Below, one piece after another: positions 8,486 to 17,900 of a stretch of DNA of 48,202 nt; the first letter of the stretch is position 1, and the number at the start of each line of letters is the position of its first letter. The stretch is from Myxococcales bacterium (GTDB taxonomy: Bacteria > Myxococcota_A > Polyangia > Polyangiales > Ga0077539), in assembly GCA_016793325.1 (NCBI GenBank), contig JAEUKI010000066.1:1-48202 (forward strand), written 5' to 3'. Position numbers and translations under genes: made by a program. The notes beneath the pieces were generated by a model. It saw only the letters and a program-made list of their open reading frames with translations, had not been told where the DNA came from and did not search any database.

Positions 8486-9124
8486 TCACTCGCCCTTTTT
8501 TGGCGGCGCTTCGCGGTACAGAACCGACGCGAGCAGCCCCGAGATCTTGCTCGCCTCTTTCAGGATCTTCTCGATCTGCGCCGTCGATCGCGACGTGACG
8601 GGGAGCGCGTAGAGCCGCTGCGCAAACCCCATCGCGAGGGTCTCGAGCGCGTCGAGCGCCTCGCGAGGGCTCACGCGCAAGCGAGAGACGTCCGCGCCCT
8701 CGAGGAGCATCGGCAGGTAGTCCGCGGCGAGCTTCTGGTGCTCTTCGGTGATCTGCGCGCGCACCGCGGGAGGCGCGGTCGGGAGCACGAAGAGAAAGAA
8801 GCGAATCACCCGAGAATCTTCGCGAAAGAGCGCGAGCTTGCGCTCGGTCCAAAGCAGCATGCGGGACACGAGGTCCGGCGGCGCGTCGGCCAAGAGCGTC
8901 ACGAACTCTCGCTGCGCGCGCTCGACCACGCGCTCGGACACCGCGAGAAAGAGCGCGTCTTTCGAGGTGAAATAGTGAAACACCAGCGCCTTCGCGACGC
9001 CCGCGCGCTCGGCGATGAGCGCGGTGGACGTCCCGTCGTAGCCGCGCTCGACGAACTCGCTCAGCGCGGCGTCGAGGATTCGCTCTCGTTTGTCGGTCTT
9101 GGGGGCGGTGCTTTCGCGAGTCAC
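8486..9124 (-). CDS. TetR/AcrR family transcriptional regulator
   Basis: The protein has 212 residues from a GTG at 9124, the usual TetR length. The N-terminal helix-turn-helix is clear (RILDAALSEFVERGYDGTS, then IAERAGVAKALVFHYFTSKDALF). The C-terminal ligand-binding helices carry no recognisable specificity. It is the only TetR-type regulator in the window and lies about 640 bp from the end of the ABC exporter operon, whose promoter holds two TetR-style palindromes (11608-11623 and 11642-11657). It is the obvious candidate to repress that exporter. No matching palindrome was seen in its own upstream region, so autoregulation is not indicated. The link to the operators is inference. Confidence 0.9.
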   Translation of the reverse strand: MTRESTAPKTDKRERILDAALSEFVERGYDGTSTALIAERAGVAKALVFHYFTSKDALFLAVSERVVERAQREFVTLLADAPPDLVSRMLLWTERKLALFREDSRVIRFFLFVLPTAPPAVRAQITEEHQKLAADYLPMLLEGADVSRLRVSPREALDALETLAMGFAQRLYALPVTSRSTAQIEKILKEASKISGLLASVLYREAPPKKGE

Positions 9125-9392
9125 GCTTCGATGCCGCGTACAGGCTAGCGCAGTCCCGCCGCCAGCGGAGCGGGCGTTCGAAGGATGGCAGTCGAGCTCG
9201 AACAAAGGCGGGCTCCGAGCGAGCCTGTCACGAACTCGCTGCGATCGCTTCGAGCGAAGATGCTTCGCGCGAAACGCCGGCTCGATAGATCGTTCTCGTG
9301 GGAGTCGCGTCGAATCGGTCGGCTCCGTCGATTTCCCTGCGGCGTGCGCGGCGCGATCGACGAGCCTGCCAGAGCACGCGATGCGAGGCCCC

Positions 9393-9755
9393 ATGAGACA
9401 GTCGTTGTTCTTGGCCGTAGCGCTCCACGCGCTCGTCACCACCGCGATCCCTGTCGCCGCAGACGCGTACGCGGAAGAGGTCCTGCGCGCGCGGGCCAAT
9501 CGCCGAGAGCTTCGGCTGGTCAACGCGCACGCGCGCGCCGCGATCGTGCGCGTATGGGTGACGAGCGCCTCGCGGATCGACTGGGGCTCACCGGTGCTCG
9601 ACGAGCCGATTCGTCACGGTGAATCTGCGCGTGTGTTCGTCACGACGCCGAGCGCCGATTGCGTCTACCACGTCCGAGCGCAGTTCGAGGGCGGCCGCAT
9701 CGTTCAGCGGATGCGAGTGCATTTGTGCTCGGGTCGAGCCGTTGCGTTTCGGTAG
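9393..9755 (+). CDS. Small secreted protein of unknown function
   Basis: This is a 120-residue product with an N-terminal signal peptide (MRQSLFLAVALHALVTTAI, cleavage near VAADA). The ATG at 9393 has GAGG 4 nt upstream; the in-frame ATG at 9381 would add four residues. The mature part is short, basic and beta-rich, with two Cys residues (in SADCVYH and VHLCSGR) that could form a disulfide. No family was recognised. It sits between the divergent TetR gene and the convergent ABC permease gene (11 nt between stop codons). Confidence 0.6.
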   Translation: MRQSLFLAVALHALVTTAIPVAADAYAEEVLRARANRRELRLVNAHARAAIVRVWVTSASRIDWGSPVLDEPIRHGESARVFVTTPSADCVYHVRAQFEGGRIVQRMRVHLCSGRAVAFR

Positions 9756-9766
9756 CGGCAGCGATC

Positions 9767-10609
9767 TCACGCGTCGATGTCCCTTCGCGCGAAGCGCACT
9801 TGCGCGAGCGCCAAGAGCGCGAAGGTCGCCGCGAGGAGCGCGATGGACTTCGGCGCGAGGTGACCGCGCGTCGCGATCGCCGCTGCGTCCGCGTAGGAGA
9901 ACGGCGAGAGGTGCTCGAGCCACGAGAGCTTGTCCGAGACGCGCGCGAGCACGCCGCACCCATAGAGCGCGAAGGTCGCGCCGAGCGCCAACGACGACGC
10001 GCTTCGAGGGCGCGTCGCGCTCACGCCCGCGAGCAGCGACAGCGAGAACACCGTCGCATGAACGAGCGCCGCCCCGGCGAACACCGAGACGAACGCCGTC
10101 GCCCGGCCCACGGAGACGCCCGCGGCGGTGTACGCGAGCGCGCTCGTCGCGAGGAGGATCGCGTCGAAGCCGACCACCACGGCGAGGCCCGCGGCGGACT
10201 TGGCTGCGAGCGCCGTGCTTCGCTCGATCGGATGCGTGTAGAGCATCTCGCTCACGCGCTGGTTGGCCTCGCGCGTCGCGATCGCCGCGCCGATCAACGC
10301 CGCGAACAGCGCGCCGATCAGCGAGTAGAACGTGAAGTTTGTCGCGAGGTAGTGAACGGGATCAGCGAGGTTGGTCTGCGCGATTCCAAAGGCCGCGCGC
10401 ATCTCGCGCGGGAGCATCGCGAGCTTCGCTTCGAACAGGCTCCCTCGTTGGCTCATCGATTTTTGGATCGAGAGCGTCATCGAGAGCATCGCCGCCACGG
10501 GCAGAGACCAGGCGAGCAGCGAGCGAACCGAGAGCGAGAGCTCGTTGGTGGCGATCGTCGCCGCCTGCGAGCGCGCGGCGCGGAGGGGTTGCGTGGCTGT
10601 GGTGTTCAC
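9767..10609 (-). CDS. ABC-2 type transporter permease
   Basis: The protein has 280 residues and about six transmembrane helices (near 30-50, 90-115, 140-165, 173-195, 205-225 and 255-272). The layout resembles ABC-2 permeases of the gliding/exporter type with no large periplasmic domain. Its ATG overlaps the stop of the ATPase gene by 4 nt (ATGA), so the two are translationally coupled and form one transporter, probably two permease and two ATPase subunits. The substrate is unknown; a drug or lipid exporter would fit the TetR-type operators in the promoter. Confidence 0.88.
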   Translation of the reverse strand: MNTTATQPLRAARSQAATIATNELSLSVRSLLAWSLPVAAMLSMTLSIQKSMSQRGSLFEAKLAMLPREMRAAFGIAQTNLADPVHYLATNFTFYSLIGALFAALIGAAIATREANQRVSEMLYTHPIERSTALAAKSAAGLAVVVGFDAILLATSALAYTAAGVSVGRATAFVSVFAGAALVHATVFSLSLLAGVSATRPRSASSLALGATFALYGCGVLARVSDKLSWLEHLSPFSYADAAAIATRGHLAPKSIALLAATFALLALAQVRFARRDIDA

Positions 10610-11571
10610 GACGCCTTCACCTCGCGCCGAGCGGTGGACTGGTACTCATCGAGGACGAGCTCTTCGAGCGACGGGTGATCCACGGTGACGTCCGCGAGTC
10701 GGCCCTCTCGGACGTCCTCGGCGACCGCGTCGAACACCGCGCGCATGGGAGCGTCCGTCACGAACTCGACGCGGCCGTCTCGATCGGGTCGCCGCCCGCT
10801 CAGCGCGACGAGGGCCGACGCCTCGACGCCCGACGGGGTGAACTCCGCGCGCACGCGGCGCTGCTTCGAGCGAAGGAGCTCGTCGGCGGTGAGCACCCGC
10901 GCGAGCGCGCCGTCGCGCAAGAGCGCGAAGCGGTCGCAGAAGCGCTCGACCTCGGACAAGACGTGCGACGAGAAGAACACCGTCGCGCCGCGCGAGCGCT
11001 CTTCGCGCAGCAGGTCGAAGAGCGTCCTTTGCACGAGCGGGTCGAGGCCGTTCGAGGGCTCGTCGAGCACGAGGAGCGCGGGTCGATGTTGCATCGCCGC
11101 GACGAGGGCGAGCTTCTTCTTGTTTCCGAGCGAGAGCTCGTCGGCGCGTCGCGCGGGGTCGAGGTCGAGTCGCTCGCAGAGCTCGTCGCGTCGCGCGCGC
11201 GTTTCCCCGCCGTGCAGCGCGCCGAGAAACGCGAGGACGTCGCGGACCGATTGCCGCTCGTACACGCCCGGTTCGCTCGGGACGTACCCGACCCTCGCGA
11301 GCGCGTCGCGGCGCTCGTCTGCGCTCGCGCGCTCGAGGTCGACGCCGAGCACCTTCGCTTCGCCCGAGGACCTCCGAGACAGCCCGAGCATCGCGCGGAT
11401 GGTCGTCGTCTTTCCCGCGCCGTTGGGACCAATGAACCCGAAGACCTCGCCCGTTTGCACCTCGAGGTCGAGCGCGCGAACGCCTCGTCCCCCCGCGAAG
11501 CGCTTGTCGAGCGCCCTCAGCTCGATCGCGAGCCGAGCGTCACGTGTCGTCGATTGCATCGCAATGCCCAT
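10606..11571 (-). CDS. ABC transporter ATP-binding protein (exporter type)
   Basis: This 321-residue ATPase has all the nucleotide-binding motifs: Walker A GPNGAGKTT (about 49-57), a signature loop LSLGNKKKLAL, Walker B LLVLDEPSNGLDP and a switch His in FFSSHVLSEVE. The C-terminal 90 residues match the accessory domain typical of the drug/lipid-export DrrA-like group. The ATG at 11571 is used; an in-frame ATG at 11559 is an alternative. It is the first gene of a two-gene operon and lies just downstream of a promoter with two TetR-type operators, so ligand-induced expression is likely. Confidence 0.92.
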   Translation of the reverse strand: MGIAMQSTTRDARLAIELRALDKRFAGGRGVRALDLEVQTGEVFGFIGPNGAGKTTTIRAMLGLSRRSSGEAKVLGVDLERASADERRDALARVGYVPSEPGVYERQSVRDVLAFLGALHGGETRARRDELCERLDLDPARRADELSLGNKKKLALVAAMQHRPALLVLDEPSNGLDPLVQRTLFDLLREERSRGATVFFSSHVLSEVERFCDRFALLRDGALARVLTADELLRSKQRRVRAEFTPSGVEASALVALSGRRPDRDGRVEFVTDAPMRAVFDAVAEDVREGRLADVTVDHPSLEELVLDEYQSTARREVKAS

Positions 11572-11607
11572 CGCTTCTGGCCGACCTTGGCGAGCGAATG
11601 CCCGCGG

Positions 11608-11623
11608 TTAACCGATCGGTCAA
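11608..11623. promoter_or_regulatory. TetR-type operator 1
   Basis: The 16-bp sequence TTAACCGATCGGTCAA is a palindrome with a single mismatched pair. It lies around the predicted transcription start of the ABC exporter operon on the minus strand. An identical 16-mer lies 34 bp away. Spacing and placement are those expected for TetR-family repression. Which protein binds is inferred from proximity only. Confidence 0.72.
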
Positions 11624-11628
11624 CCCGA

Positions 11629-11657
11629 GTGGTAGGCGCGATTAACCGATCGGTCAA
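11629..11657 (-). promoter_or_regulatory. Predicted sigma-70-type promoter of the ABC exporter operon
   Basis: On the minus strand TTGACC (11657-11652) is followed after 17 bp by TACCAC (11634-11629). The -35 box is good, the -10 box weak. The start codon lies about 55 bp downstream at 11571. The -35 box is inside operator 2 and operator 1 spans the likely start site. Confidence 0.5.
11642..11657. promoter_or_regulatory. TetR-type operator 2
   Basis: This is an exact second copy of TTAACCGATCGGTCAA, 34 bp (about three helical turns) from the first. Read on the minus strand its first six bases, TTGACC, form the likely -35 hexamer of the ABC exporter promoter. Repressor bound here would block sigma-factor contact. 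Confidence 0.72.
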
Positions 11658-11728
11658 CACCCCAGCGATCGATTGCGTTCGGTCTGTGATTTTCGCGACC
11701 GATCGCGAGCGATCGCCGGAGGGCGCGC

Positions 11729-12448
11729 TCAGTCGACGGCGGACATGTAGTGCTCGCGCACGATCACGCCCTCGCCCACGATGTTGGTCGCGGTCAGGTC
11801 TGCGAGGTAGTTCGAGAACGCGTAGTACGAAGCGCTGGTGGCGTACTGCGTGGCAGAGAGAAAGTCCGTCGAGAGCTCTCCGCCTCGGCGCGACGGCGCT
11901 CCCACCGCGCGCTGCATCCCGTCTTCGAGCTCGCGCACGAAGCGCACCGCGTCGCTGTGCGCGAGGCGATAGCGAACGGCGGTGAGGTTGACGAGACGAA
12001 GGGTCGTCGGCGCGAAGCCGAACGTCACTTCATCGTAGAGAAAGCCCGAGCGCCCGAGCGCTTCTGCGCGAACGTTTGTGCAGAGCACGAGCGTTCGCTC
12101 GCGGCGCTCGCGGCACGTGGCCTGGTTGCGCGAGGCCCACGCGTCGATCTCGGCGCGCGTTGTGCGATCGAGCTCGAAGCCGAGCGCGGGGCGCGACGCG
12201 GCGACGGACGTTCCTCGCGCGATGCGGGCGACCTCGAGTCGACCGCGCTCGACGTCCCGCGCGCTCGCGCGGCCTACGGGGCACTCTGCGCCGAAGACGC
12301 GCGCGTACACGACGCGCCCCGCCGCCGTGTGAAACCACCCGACCACGCCCACGAAGAGCGCGACCGAGGCGAGAAGCACAAGAGCGATCCGCAAGAGCAC
12401 GCTTCGCGGCCGCGACGCGCGCGCAGGGACGCCGAGCTCAGCGCTCAT
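11729..12448 (-). CDS. Membrane-anchored protein of unknown function
   Basis: This is a 239-residue protein with a short cytoplasmic N-terminus, one hydrophobic helix (about 18-42, LLRIALVLLASVALFVGVVG) and a mainly hydrophilic periplasmic part. Three Cys residues (CPVGRAS, ATCRERR, LVLCTN) may pair. No known domain was recognised. Its ATG overlaps the stop codon of the upstream globin gene by one base (TGATG), so the two are probably translated together. A role alongside the exported globin is possible but unproven. Confidence 0.65.
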   Translation of the reverse strand: MSAELGVPARASRPRSVLLRIALVLLASVALFVGVVGWFHTAAGRVVYARVFGAECPVGRASARDVERGRLEVARIARGTSVAASRPALGFELDRTTRAEIDAWASRNQATCRERRERTLVLCTNVRAEALGRSGFLYDEVTFGFAPTTLRLVNLTAVRYRLAHSDAVRFVRELEDGMQRAVGAPSRRGGELSTDFLSATQYATSASYYAFSNYLADLTATNIVGEGVIVREHYMSAVD

Positions 12449-13065
12449 CAGCCGCCACCCGCCGAGGCGTCCGTGGGCGGAATGAACGCTCCGCCGTCAC
12501 GGCTCGGGTCCACGATCGCCGAGCGCGTCGAGTTGAGCACGCCGCCGATCACCGTGATGTCCGCGGGAGCCACGCCAGCGCTCGTGAGGACGCCGGCCGC
12601 GATCATCACGAAGCGGTCGAAGACCGTCCCGGGAATGCGCAGCTCGCGGTGCGAGTCAGCCATGTTTCGGCATTGCCAGCCCATGTTGTCCGCTGGCGTG
12701 CCCGGGTACGCCTCGGGTCCGCCCGCGGCGTTGGCGAGCTGGTTGACGAGGCACGACTTGAGCTGCGCGACGCTCGGGTGGCCGTTGACCGGGGGCATCC
12801 CACTGGATCCCGGCGTCACCTGAAAGTAGAAATACGAGGCGATCTCCGGGTCCATGAGCTCTTGGGCGACGATCGCATCGACCGCCGTCGCGATGCCCGC
12901 GCGTCCGCCGAGGCGGGTGTACAGCGTCCCTCCACCGTCGCCTCCGCCGCCGCCGCTGTCAGTGACGACGCCAGTGTCCGCGTTGTTGTTGGTCGGCGAG
13001 CACGCGGCGAGCGCGCACAACGCCACCGCGGCAATTCCGCCGCGAATCGAAACAAAAGAATCCAT
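12448..13065 (-). CDS. Lipidated group 1 truncated haemoglobin
   Basis: This is a 205-residue lipoprotein. The signal peptide ends in the lipobox LAAC with Cys22 as the lipidated residue, followed by a Gly/Asp-rich spacer to about 46. The globin domain begins with LYTRLGGRAGI (48-58). It includes the DPEIASYF segment, LKSCLVNQLANAAGGPEAY (the usual GGP-x-x-Y loop) and the proximal haem ligand H139 in NMADSHRELRI followed by FDRF. These match truncated haemoglobins (PF01152). Relatives are usually cytoplasmic and handle O2 or NO. Here the lipobox places the globin outside the cytoplasm, on the periplasmic or outer membrane. A Pro/Gly/Ser-rich tail follows the domain. It is first in a two-gene unit with the 11729-12448 protein. 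Confidence 0.82.
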   Translation of the reverse strand: MDSFVSIRGGIAAVALCALAACSPTNNNADTGVVTDSGGGGGDGGGTLYTRLGGRAGIATAVDAIVAQELMDPEIASYFYFQVTPGSSGMPPVNGHPSVAQLKSCLVNQLANAAGGPEAYPGTPADNMGWQCRNMADSHRELRIPGTVFDRFVMIAAGVLTSAGVAPADITVIGGVLNSTRSAIVDPSRDGGAFIPPTDASAGGG

Positions 13066-13757
13066 GATCGAAGCTTGCTCCTCGAGTTGTGAGTCGAGTG
13101 ACACTTCGCGGCTGGCTGAATCGAGCGCAGCGCACGGCCTGTCGACGAACGTCACCAACGAGCGACGCGCCTCCGGGCGATGCAAGTACGCCACGGAGTC
13201 ACGCTCGGTTTTGGCCGCTCCGAATTCGAGGCATGGTTGTGCAACCGCGCAAAGCGCGCCCTCGGGCCTCCCGCGCAGTCCTAGCGACCGAGCAGCGACA
13301 CCAGCCAATGGAGCGATGCCGCAGGTCCACCACGCGAGAGATCCGAAGGCGCGCTCGGGCCTCCCACGCAGGTGCCGACGAAACAACGAGGAGACTGTTG
13401 GTTCGAGTCGGAGCGTTGGAGGAACAGGGTGACTGCAGGCAACACCCGCGTGAGAGACCTGAGCGCGTCGTCGCTCGGAGCGTCTGCGCGATCCGTGCCA
13501 GCGACGCGACAGACAAAAGTCGGCCGTGTCTCTTCGTGATCTCCACGGTGGAAGGTCATTCGTGTCGCATCGAAACAGTGCGCGACAAGCCACACCAGGG
13601 ATCGCCCCGAACAGAGCGGATCGGGACAAGTTTGCCGCACCGTGCTCCGCCAATGTCGTGGACTTTCGCCTCAGAAAATCTGTGCTTACGCGTCGGAGTT
13701 TTCGAAATCGTTGGAACCGGCGCACAGTCCAAGTCTGGCACGCCGCACGCACAGCGC
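13066..13757. other. 692-bp intergenic region with an 18-bp direct repeat
   Basis: No gene is supported on either strand; the open frames are random-looking and Arg-rich. It contains an 18-bp repeat (CTCGGGCCTCCC, then G or A, then CGCAG) at 13261-13278 and 13354-13371. It separates the globin promoter from the lower-GC3 RND efflux genes, so it may mark the left edge of a transferred segment. A TTTGCCGCAC-containing stretch near 13630 has a look-alike near 26085. No metal-responsive operator was recognised. Confidence 0.45.
13261..13371. repeat. Pair of 18-bp direct repeats
   Basis: The copies at 13261-13278 and 13354-13371 differ at one base and start 93 bp apart. The flanks are partly similar (GCGC-rich). 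The function is unknown; they could be remnants of a duplication or sites for a regulator of the flanking genes. Confidence 0.5.
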
Positions 13758-14849
13758 ATGGCGTTCAGAGTGAGAAACATCATCACGCCAGCGGGTTTGT
13801 TCGCGGCAATCAACTTGCTCGCTTGCCACCCGCACACGACCCCGCAAGCCGCAACGCCGACGCGGGCGCGCGCGCAGTTCGTCGTGGTCGAACCCGCGAC
13901 GCTCGATAGCCGCGGATCGGTCGTCGTCACACAAGCAGTCGTCGCACCAGAGGAGTCAAGGCTGGCGGCGATCGCACCTGCGGCGCGAGGTCGTGTGGTT
14001 CGCGTCCATGCGGTGACCGGCGATGACGTGACCCCGAGAACAGTGCTCGCAGAGGTGCAGAGCGCCGAGGTCGCCGCCGCGAACGCAAGCGTCGCGCAAG
14101 CGAGAATCACGAGACAGACAGCGCAAGACTCACTCGAGCGCGTGCGCGAACTCACTCGACAGGGCGCAGCGTCGCAGCGTGAAGTGGTCGAGGCGCGCTC
14201 CGCGTTCGCGATGGCCCGTGCCGAAGAACAACGGGCGAGTTCGGCTCTATCCGCGTTGGGGTCAGCAGGCGGAGGAGCAACGTACACGCTGCGCTCTCCA
14301 ATTGCGGGAACGGTCATTCGTCGGTCACTTCGCGTCGGCGCCGAGGCCACCCCAGAGGGCGAGCCAGGCTTCGTGGTGGCCGACTTGTCGAGCGTTTGGG
14401 TCGTCGGCGCGGTTCCCGAGCGCGTCGCGAGCACTGTGCAGCGCGGAGAGCGCGCAGAGATCGAACTCCCAGCGCTTCCGGGACGGCGGTTCGTCGGAAC
14501 GATCAGCCACGTTGCGAGCTCAATCGATCCGGCAACGAGGTCGCTGGCGGTGCGAGTCGCGCTCGACAACGCGGAGCGGCTACTCAAGCCCGAAATGGCG
14601 GCCAAACTGACGCTGTTTGTCGATGCTCGTCCGGTCATTGTCGTGCCTACCACCGCCCTCGTGACGCGCAGCGACGGAGGATATGCAGTGTTCGTTCAGC
14701 GCGCGGACGGAACCTTCGAGCGACGCGCAGTCACCGTTGGAGCCGAATTCGACGAACGCGCACAAGTGCTCGACGGGCTTCGTCCGCGCGAGCCGATCGC
14801 CGTGCAAGGCGCGCTACTGATCGACCCTTCGACGCAACAAGTGCTCTGA
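13758..14849 (+). CDS. Efflux RND transporter periplasmic adaptor (HlyD/CusB-type), lipoprotein
   Basis: This 363-residue membrane fusion protein starts at the ATG at 13758. It has an N-terminal signal with lipobox LLAC (Cys about 23), so it is probably lipid-anchored in the periplasm. A lipoyl-like half motif (about 70-100), a short alpha hairpin (about 105-160), the second lipoyl half with the TLRSPIAGTV landmark (about 178-187), a beta-barrel segment (LSSVWVVGAVPE) and a membrane-proximal domain follow in order. It would bridge the RND pump to the outer-membrane channel. It is cotranscribed with the pump gene 109 nt downstream. The third codon position is less GC-biased than in neighbours outside the RND segment (in one 46-codon stretch I counted 35 G/C). 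Confidence 0.88.
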   Translation: MAFRVRNIITPAGLFAAINLLACHPHTTPQAATPTRARAQFVVVEPATLDSRGSVVVTQAVVAPEESRLAAIAPAARGRVVRVHAVTGDDVTPRTVLAEVQSAEVAAANASVAQARITRQTAQDSLERVRELTRQGAASQREVVEARSAFAMARAEEQRASSALSALGSAGGGATYTLRSPIAGTVIRRSLRVGAEATPEGEPGFVVADLSSVWVVGAVPERVASTVQRGERAEIELPALPGRRFVGTISHVASSIDPATRSLAVRVALDNAERLLKPEMAAKLTLFVDARPVIVVPTTALVTRSDGGYAVFVQRADGTFERRAVTVGAEFDERAQVLDGLRPREPIAVQGALLIDPSTQQVL

Positions 14850-14943
14850 CATCGGCGGCCGCAGCGGCTCCCACGGCTTGATCCACCACCGGTTCGACGG
14901 ACGCGGTAGCCGGGCTCCTTCGCCCTCCGTCGAACTGCGCAAC

Positions 14944-14950
14944 AAGGAAG
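14944..14950 (+). promoter_or_regulatory. Ribosome binding site for the RND-TolC fusion gene
   Basis: AAGGAAG lies 7 nt before the GTG at 14958 and supports that start. Confidence 0.6.
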
Positions 14951-14957
14951 CTCCAGC

Positions 14958-17900
14958 GTGCAACGCATTCTTCGCTTCGCAATTTCGCGCCCCTTCGCGG
15001 TGCTCGCCATCGTCGCGGTCTTTTGCATCGTCGCCGCGACGCAGGTGCTCGATGTGCCTGTCGAGGCCTTTCCCGACGTGACGAACACGCAGGTGCAAGT
15101 GATTACGCTTGCGCCTGGGCGGGCAGCAGAAGAGGTCGAACGGCAGGTTACGATCCCGATCGAGCGCGAACTCGCGGGCCTTCCCGACTGCACCGAGCAG
15201 CGATCGGTGAGCGTGTATGGCCTGTCCCAGGTAACGTTGACCTTCGAAGACGGCGCTGACGAGTTCGCCGCGCGCGTCCGCGTGGGCGAACGGCTCCGAC
15301 AAGTAGATCTCGCGCCAGGGATCGTCGCGCGCATTGGCCCCGAGAGCTCTCCGGTTGGTGAGATCTATCGATACACGATCGAAGGCGAGGGGCTCGACGC
15401 GGTCGCGCGACGAGGGTTGCAAGACTGGGTTATCGGCCCAGCACTGCGCCGAGTGACCGGCGTCGCCGACGTCGTTTCCATGGGAGGATTTCAGCGACAG
15501 ATCTCAGTCGAACCCGACCCGATGCGCCTCAGCGCTCGACAGCTCTCGGTCACTGATGTCGTGGCATCACTGCAACGATCGAGCGGCGCAGTCGGCGGGC
15601 ACTATCTGCGGCACGGCGCAGAGGAGTACGTCGTGCGCGGAATGGGTTACCTGCGCGACGGCAGAGACGTCGGGCGCTCTGCGATCACAGCACGAGACGG
15701 AGTTCCCATCCTCGTACGCGACGTGGGTCGAGTGCTCGCAGGCAGTGTCCCTCGACGCGGTGTGATTGGCCGCGGCAGCGAGGACGAAACACCACAGGGG
15801 ATCGTGCTGTTGCGACGGAGAGCTCATCCAGCGCGCGTGCTGCAGGGAATTCATCGCGCAGTCGACGAAGCGAACGAGCAACTCGCGCGACGCGGCGCGC
15901 GCATCGTCCCCTACTACGACCGAAGCGAGCTCATCGACCGCGCGCTTCACACAGTGAAGCACAACATGATCGAGGGCGCGCTCCTCGTTGTGATTGTGCT
16001 CGCGGTATTCCTGCGCAGCTTCCGCGGGCCAATGATCGTCGCAGTCGTGATGCCCCTCGCGCTATTGACGGCATTTCTTGGGCTCAGACTCCGAGGACTC
16101 CCAGCAAATCTCATCTCGCTCGGAGCGATCGACTTCGGGATCCTGGTCGACGGCGCGGTGATCTTCGTCGAGACCGCGTACCACCTCCGCGCCGAGACGC
16201 CCGACCAGAGCGCAGCCAGCATCGCGGAGAAGGCTGGGCGACAAGTCGTCAGGCCCATCGTGTTTTCGCTAGCAATCATCGCGACAGCGTTGCTGCCAGT
16301 GTTCACGATGCAGCGGGTGGAGGGCCGTATTTTCGCTCCGATGGCAATGACTTACGCGTTTGCCATCATCGGCGCGCTCGTTTGGACGTTAACGGCGGTG
16401 CCAGCGCTCGCAGCGCTCTTGCTCGGGCCCACTTCGCGGGCGCAAACGCACGACGCGTCCAACGACACAGCGGCCGCTACGCACTCCGACGAGCCCGCGT
16501 TTGTCACCTGGCTCCGGGCCCGCTACGAGCGCGTTGCTTGGGCCTCTACACGACGCTCGTGGATTGCCGCGCTCGCGCTTGCTCTGATTTGCATGGTGTC
16601 CGTCGCGGGAGCGAAGAAGCTTGGATCCGAGTTTCTTCCCGAGCTCAATGAAGGAGGAATGTTCGTCACGGCGATCTTCCCTGCGTCGCAGTCGCTCGAA
16701 GAAGGAGCGCGGTTGATGCCAAGAATTCGGGCGATGATTCGAGAATTTCCAGAGGTGCACGAGGCGGTTTCACAACTGGGGCGCCCCGAAGACGGCACGG
16801 ACCCCGCCCCGGTCAACGTGGGGCAAGTGCTCGTTTCGCTCCATCCCGAAGAGCAGTGGACCACCGGGCGTTCTCGGCAACAGTTGCTCGACGAGATCCG
16901 CGCGAAGCTCGCGACGGTACCTCGGGTTGAATTCGTGTTCTCGCAGCCGATCGTCGACAACGTGCTCGAATCGATCTCGGGCATCAAGGGGAAGGTGGTC
17001 CTCAAGCTCTTCGGCGACGACGACGCTGACCTCAACGAACTCGTGCGGGTTGCTTCGGCTGCAGAGGCCGCGATTAGCAACGTTCGAGGCGTCAAAGATC
17101 TTGGTTTGTATCAAACCGGGACGGTTCCGCAGCTTCTTATCGAGATCGACCGCGACGCGGTCGCTCGCTACGGACTCGACGTCGGCGCCGTCGAAGACGT
17201 GATCGAAGCGGCGCTCGGCGGCGTCGCAGCGACACAGATCTGGGAGGGAGAGCGAAAGATCGACGTTGTAGTTCGCTTTCCCGAAGCGTCTCGATCGTCG
17301 GTCGACCGAATTCGCGAGATCCCGATCCGTACACCGGCAGGCACCAACATCGTGCTCGGCGCCGTCGCAAATGCACGCGTCGCCTGGGGACGCGCAGCGA
17401 TCCAACGCGCGCAGGGACGACGGTTCGTCGCGTTGAAGTTCAATGTCGAGGGACGCGACCTCGGCTCGGTTGTTGCCGAAGCACGCGATCGCGTCGCGCG
17501 AGCGGTGGCGTTGCCTCCCAATGTCACCGCGACGTGGGGAGGCGAATTCGAGAACCAGCAGCGCGCCATGGGTCGACTCGCAGTGATCGTCCCTGCAGCA
17601 CTGGTCCTCATCGGGCTCCTCTTGTTCTGGGCGCTCGCTAGGGCGCGAGCGGCGCTCGTTGTCATGCTCAGCGTTCCCGCGTGCGCGCCGGGGGCGCTGG
17701 CTGCGCTGTACCTCACCAATACCAGCTTGTCCGTGAGCGCCGCGGTGGGGTTCATCGCGTTGCTCGGACAAACCGTGCTCGCTGGTTTGGTGATGGTGTC
17801 GTCCATCGACGAACTGCGCGCAGAAGACCCCACGCTGCCGATGTCCGAAGCCATCGTGGCCGGCGTATCACGCAGGCTACGCGCGGTACTCGTGACTGCA

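Noticed and set aside
13400..13409. GGTTCGAGTC resembling a tRNA T-loop
   Set aside because: The flanking 5-nt arms do not pair (G-G clashes), and no D-arm or acceptor stem could be built around it.
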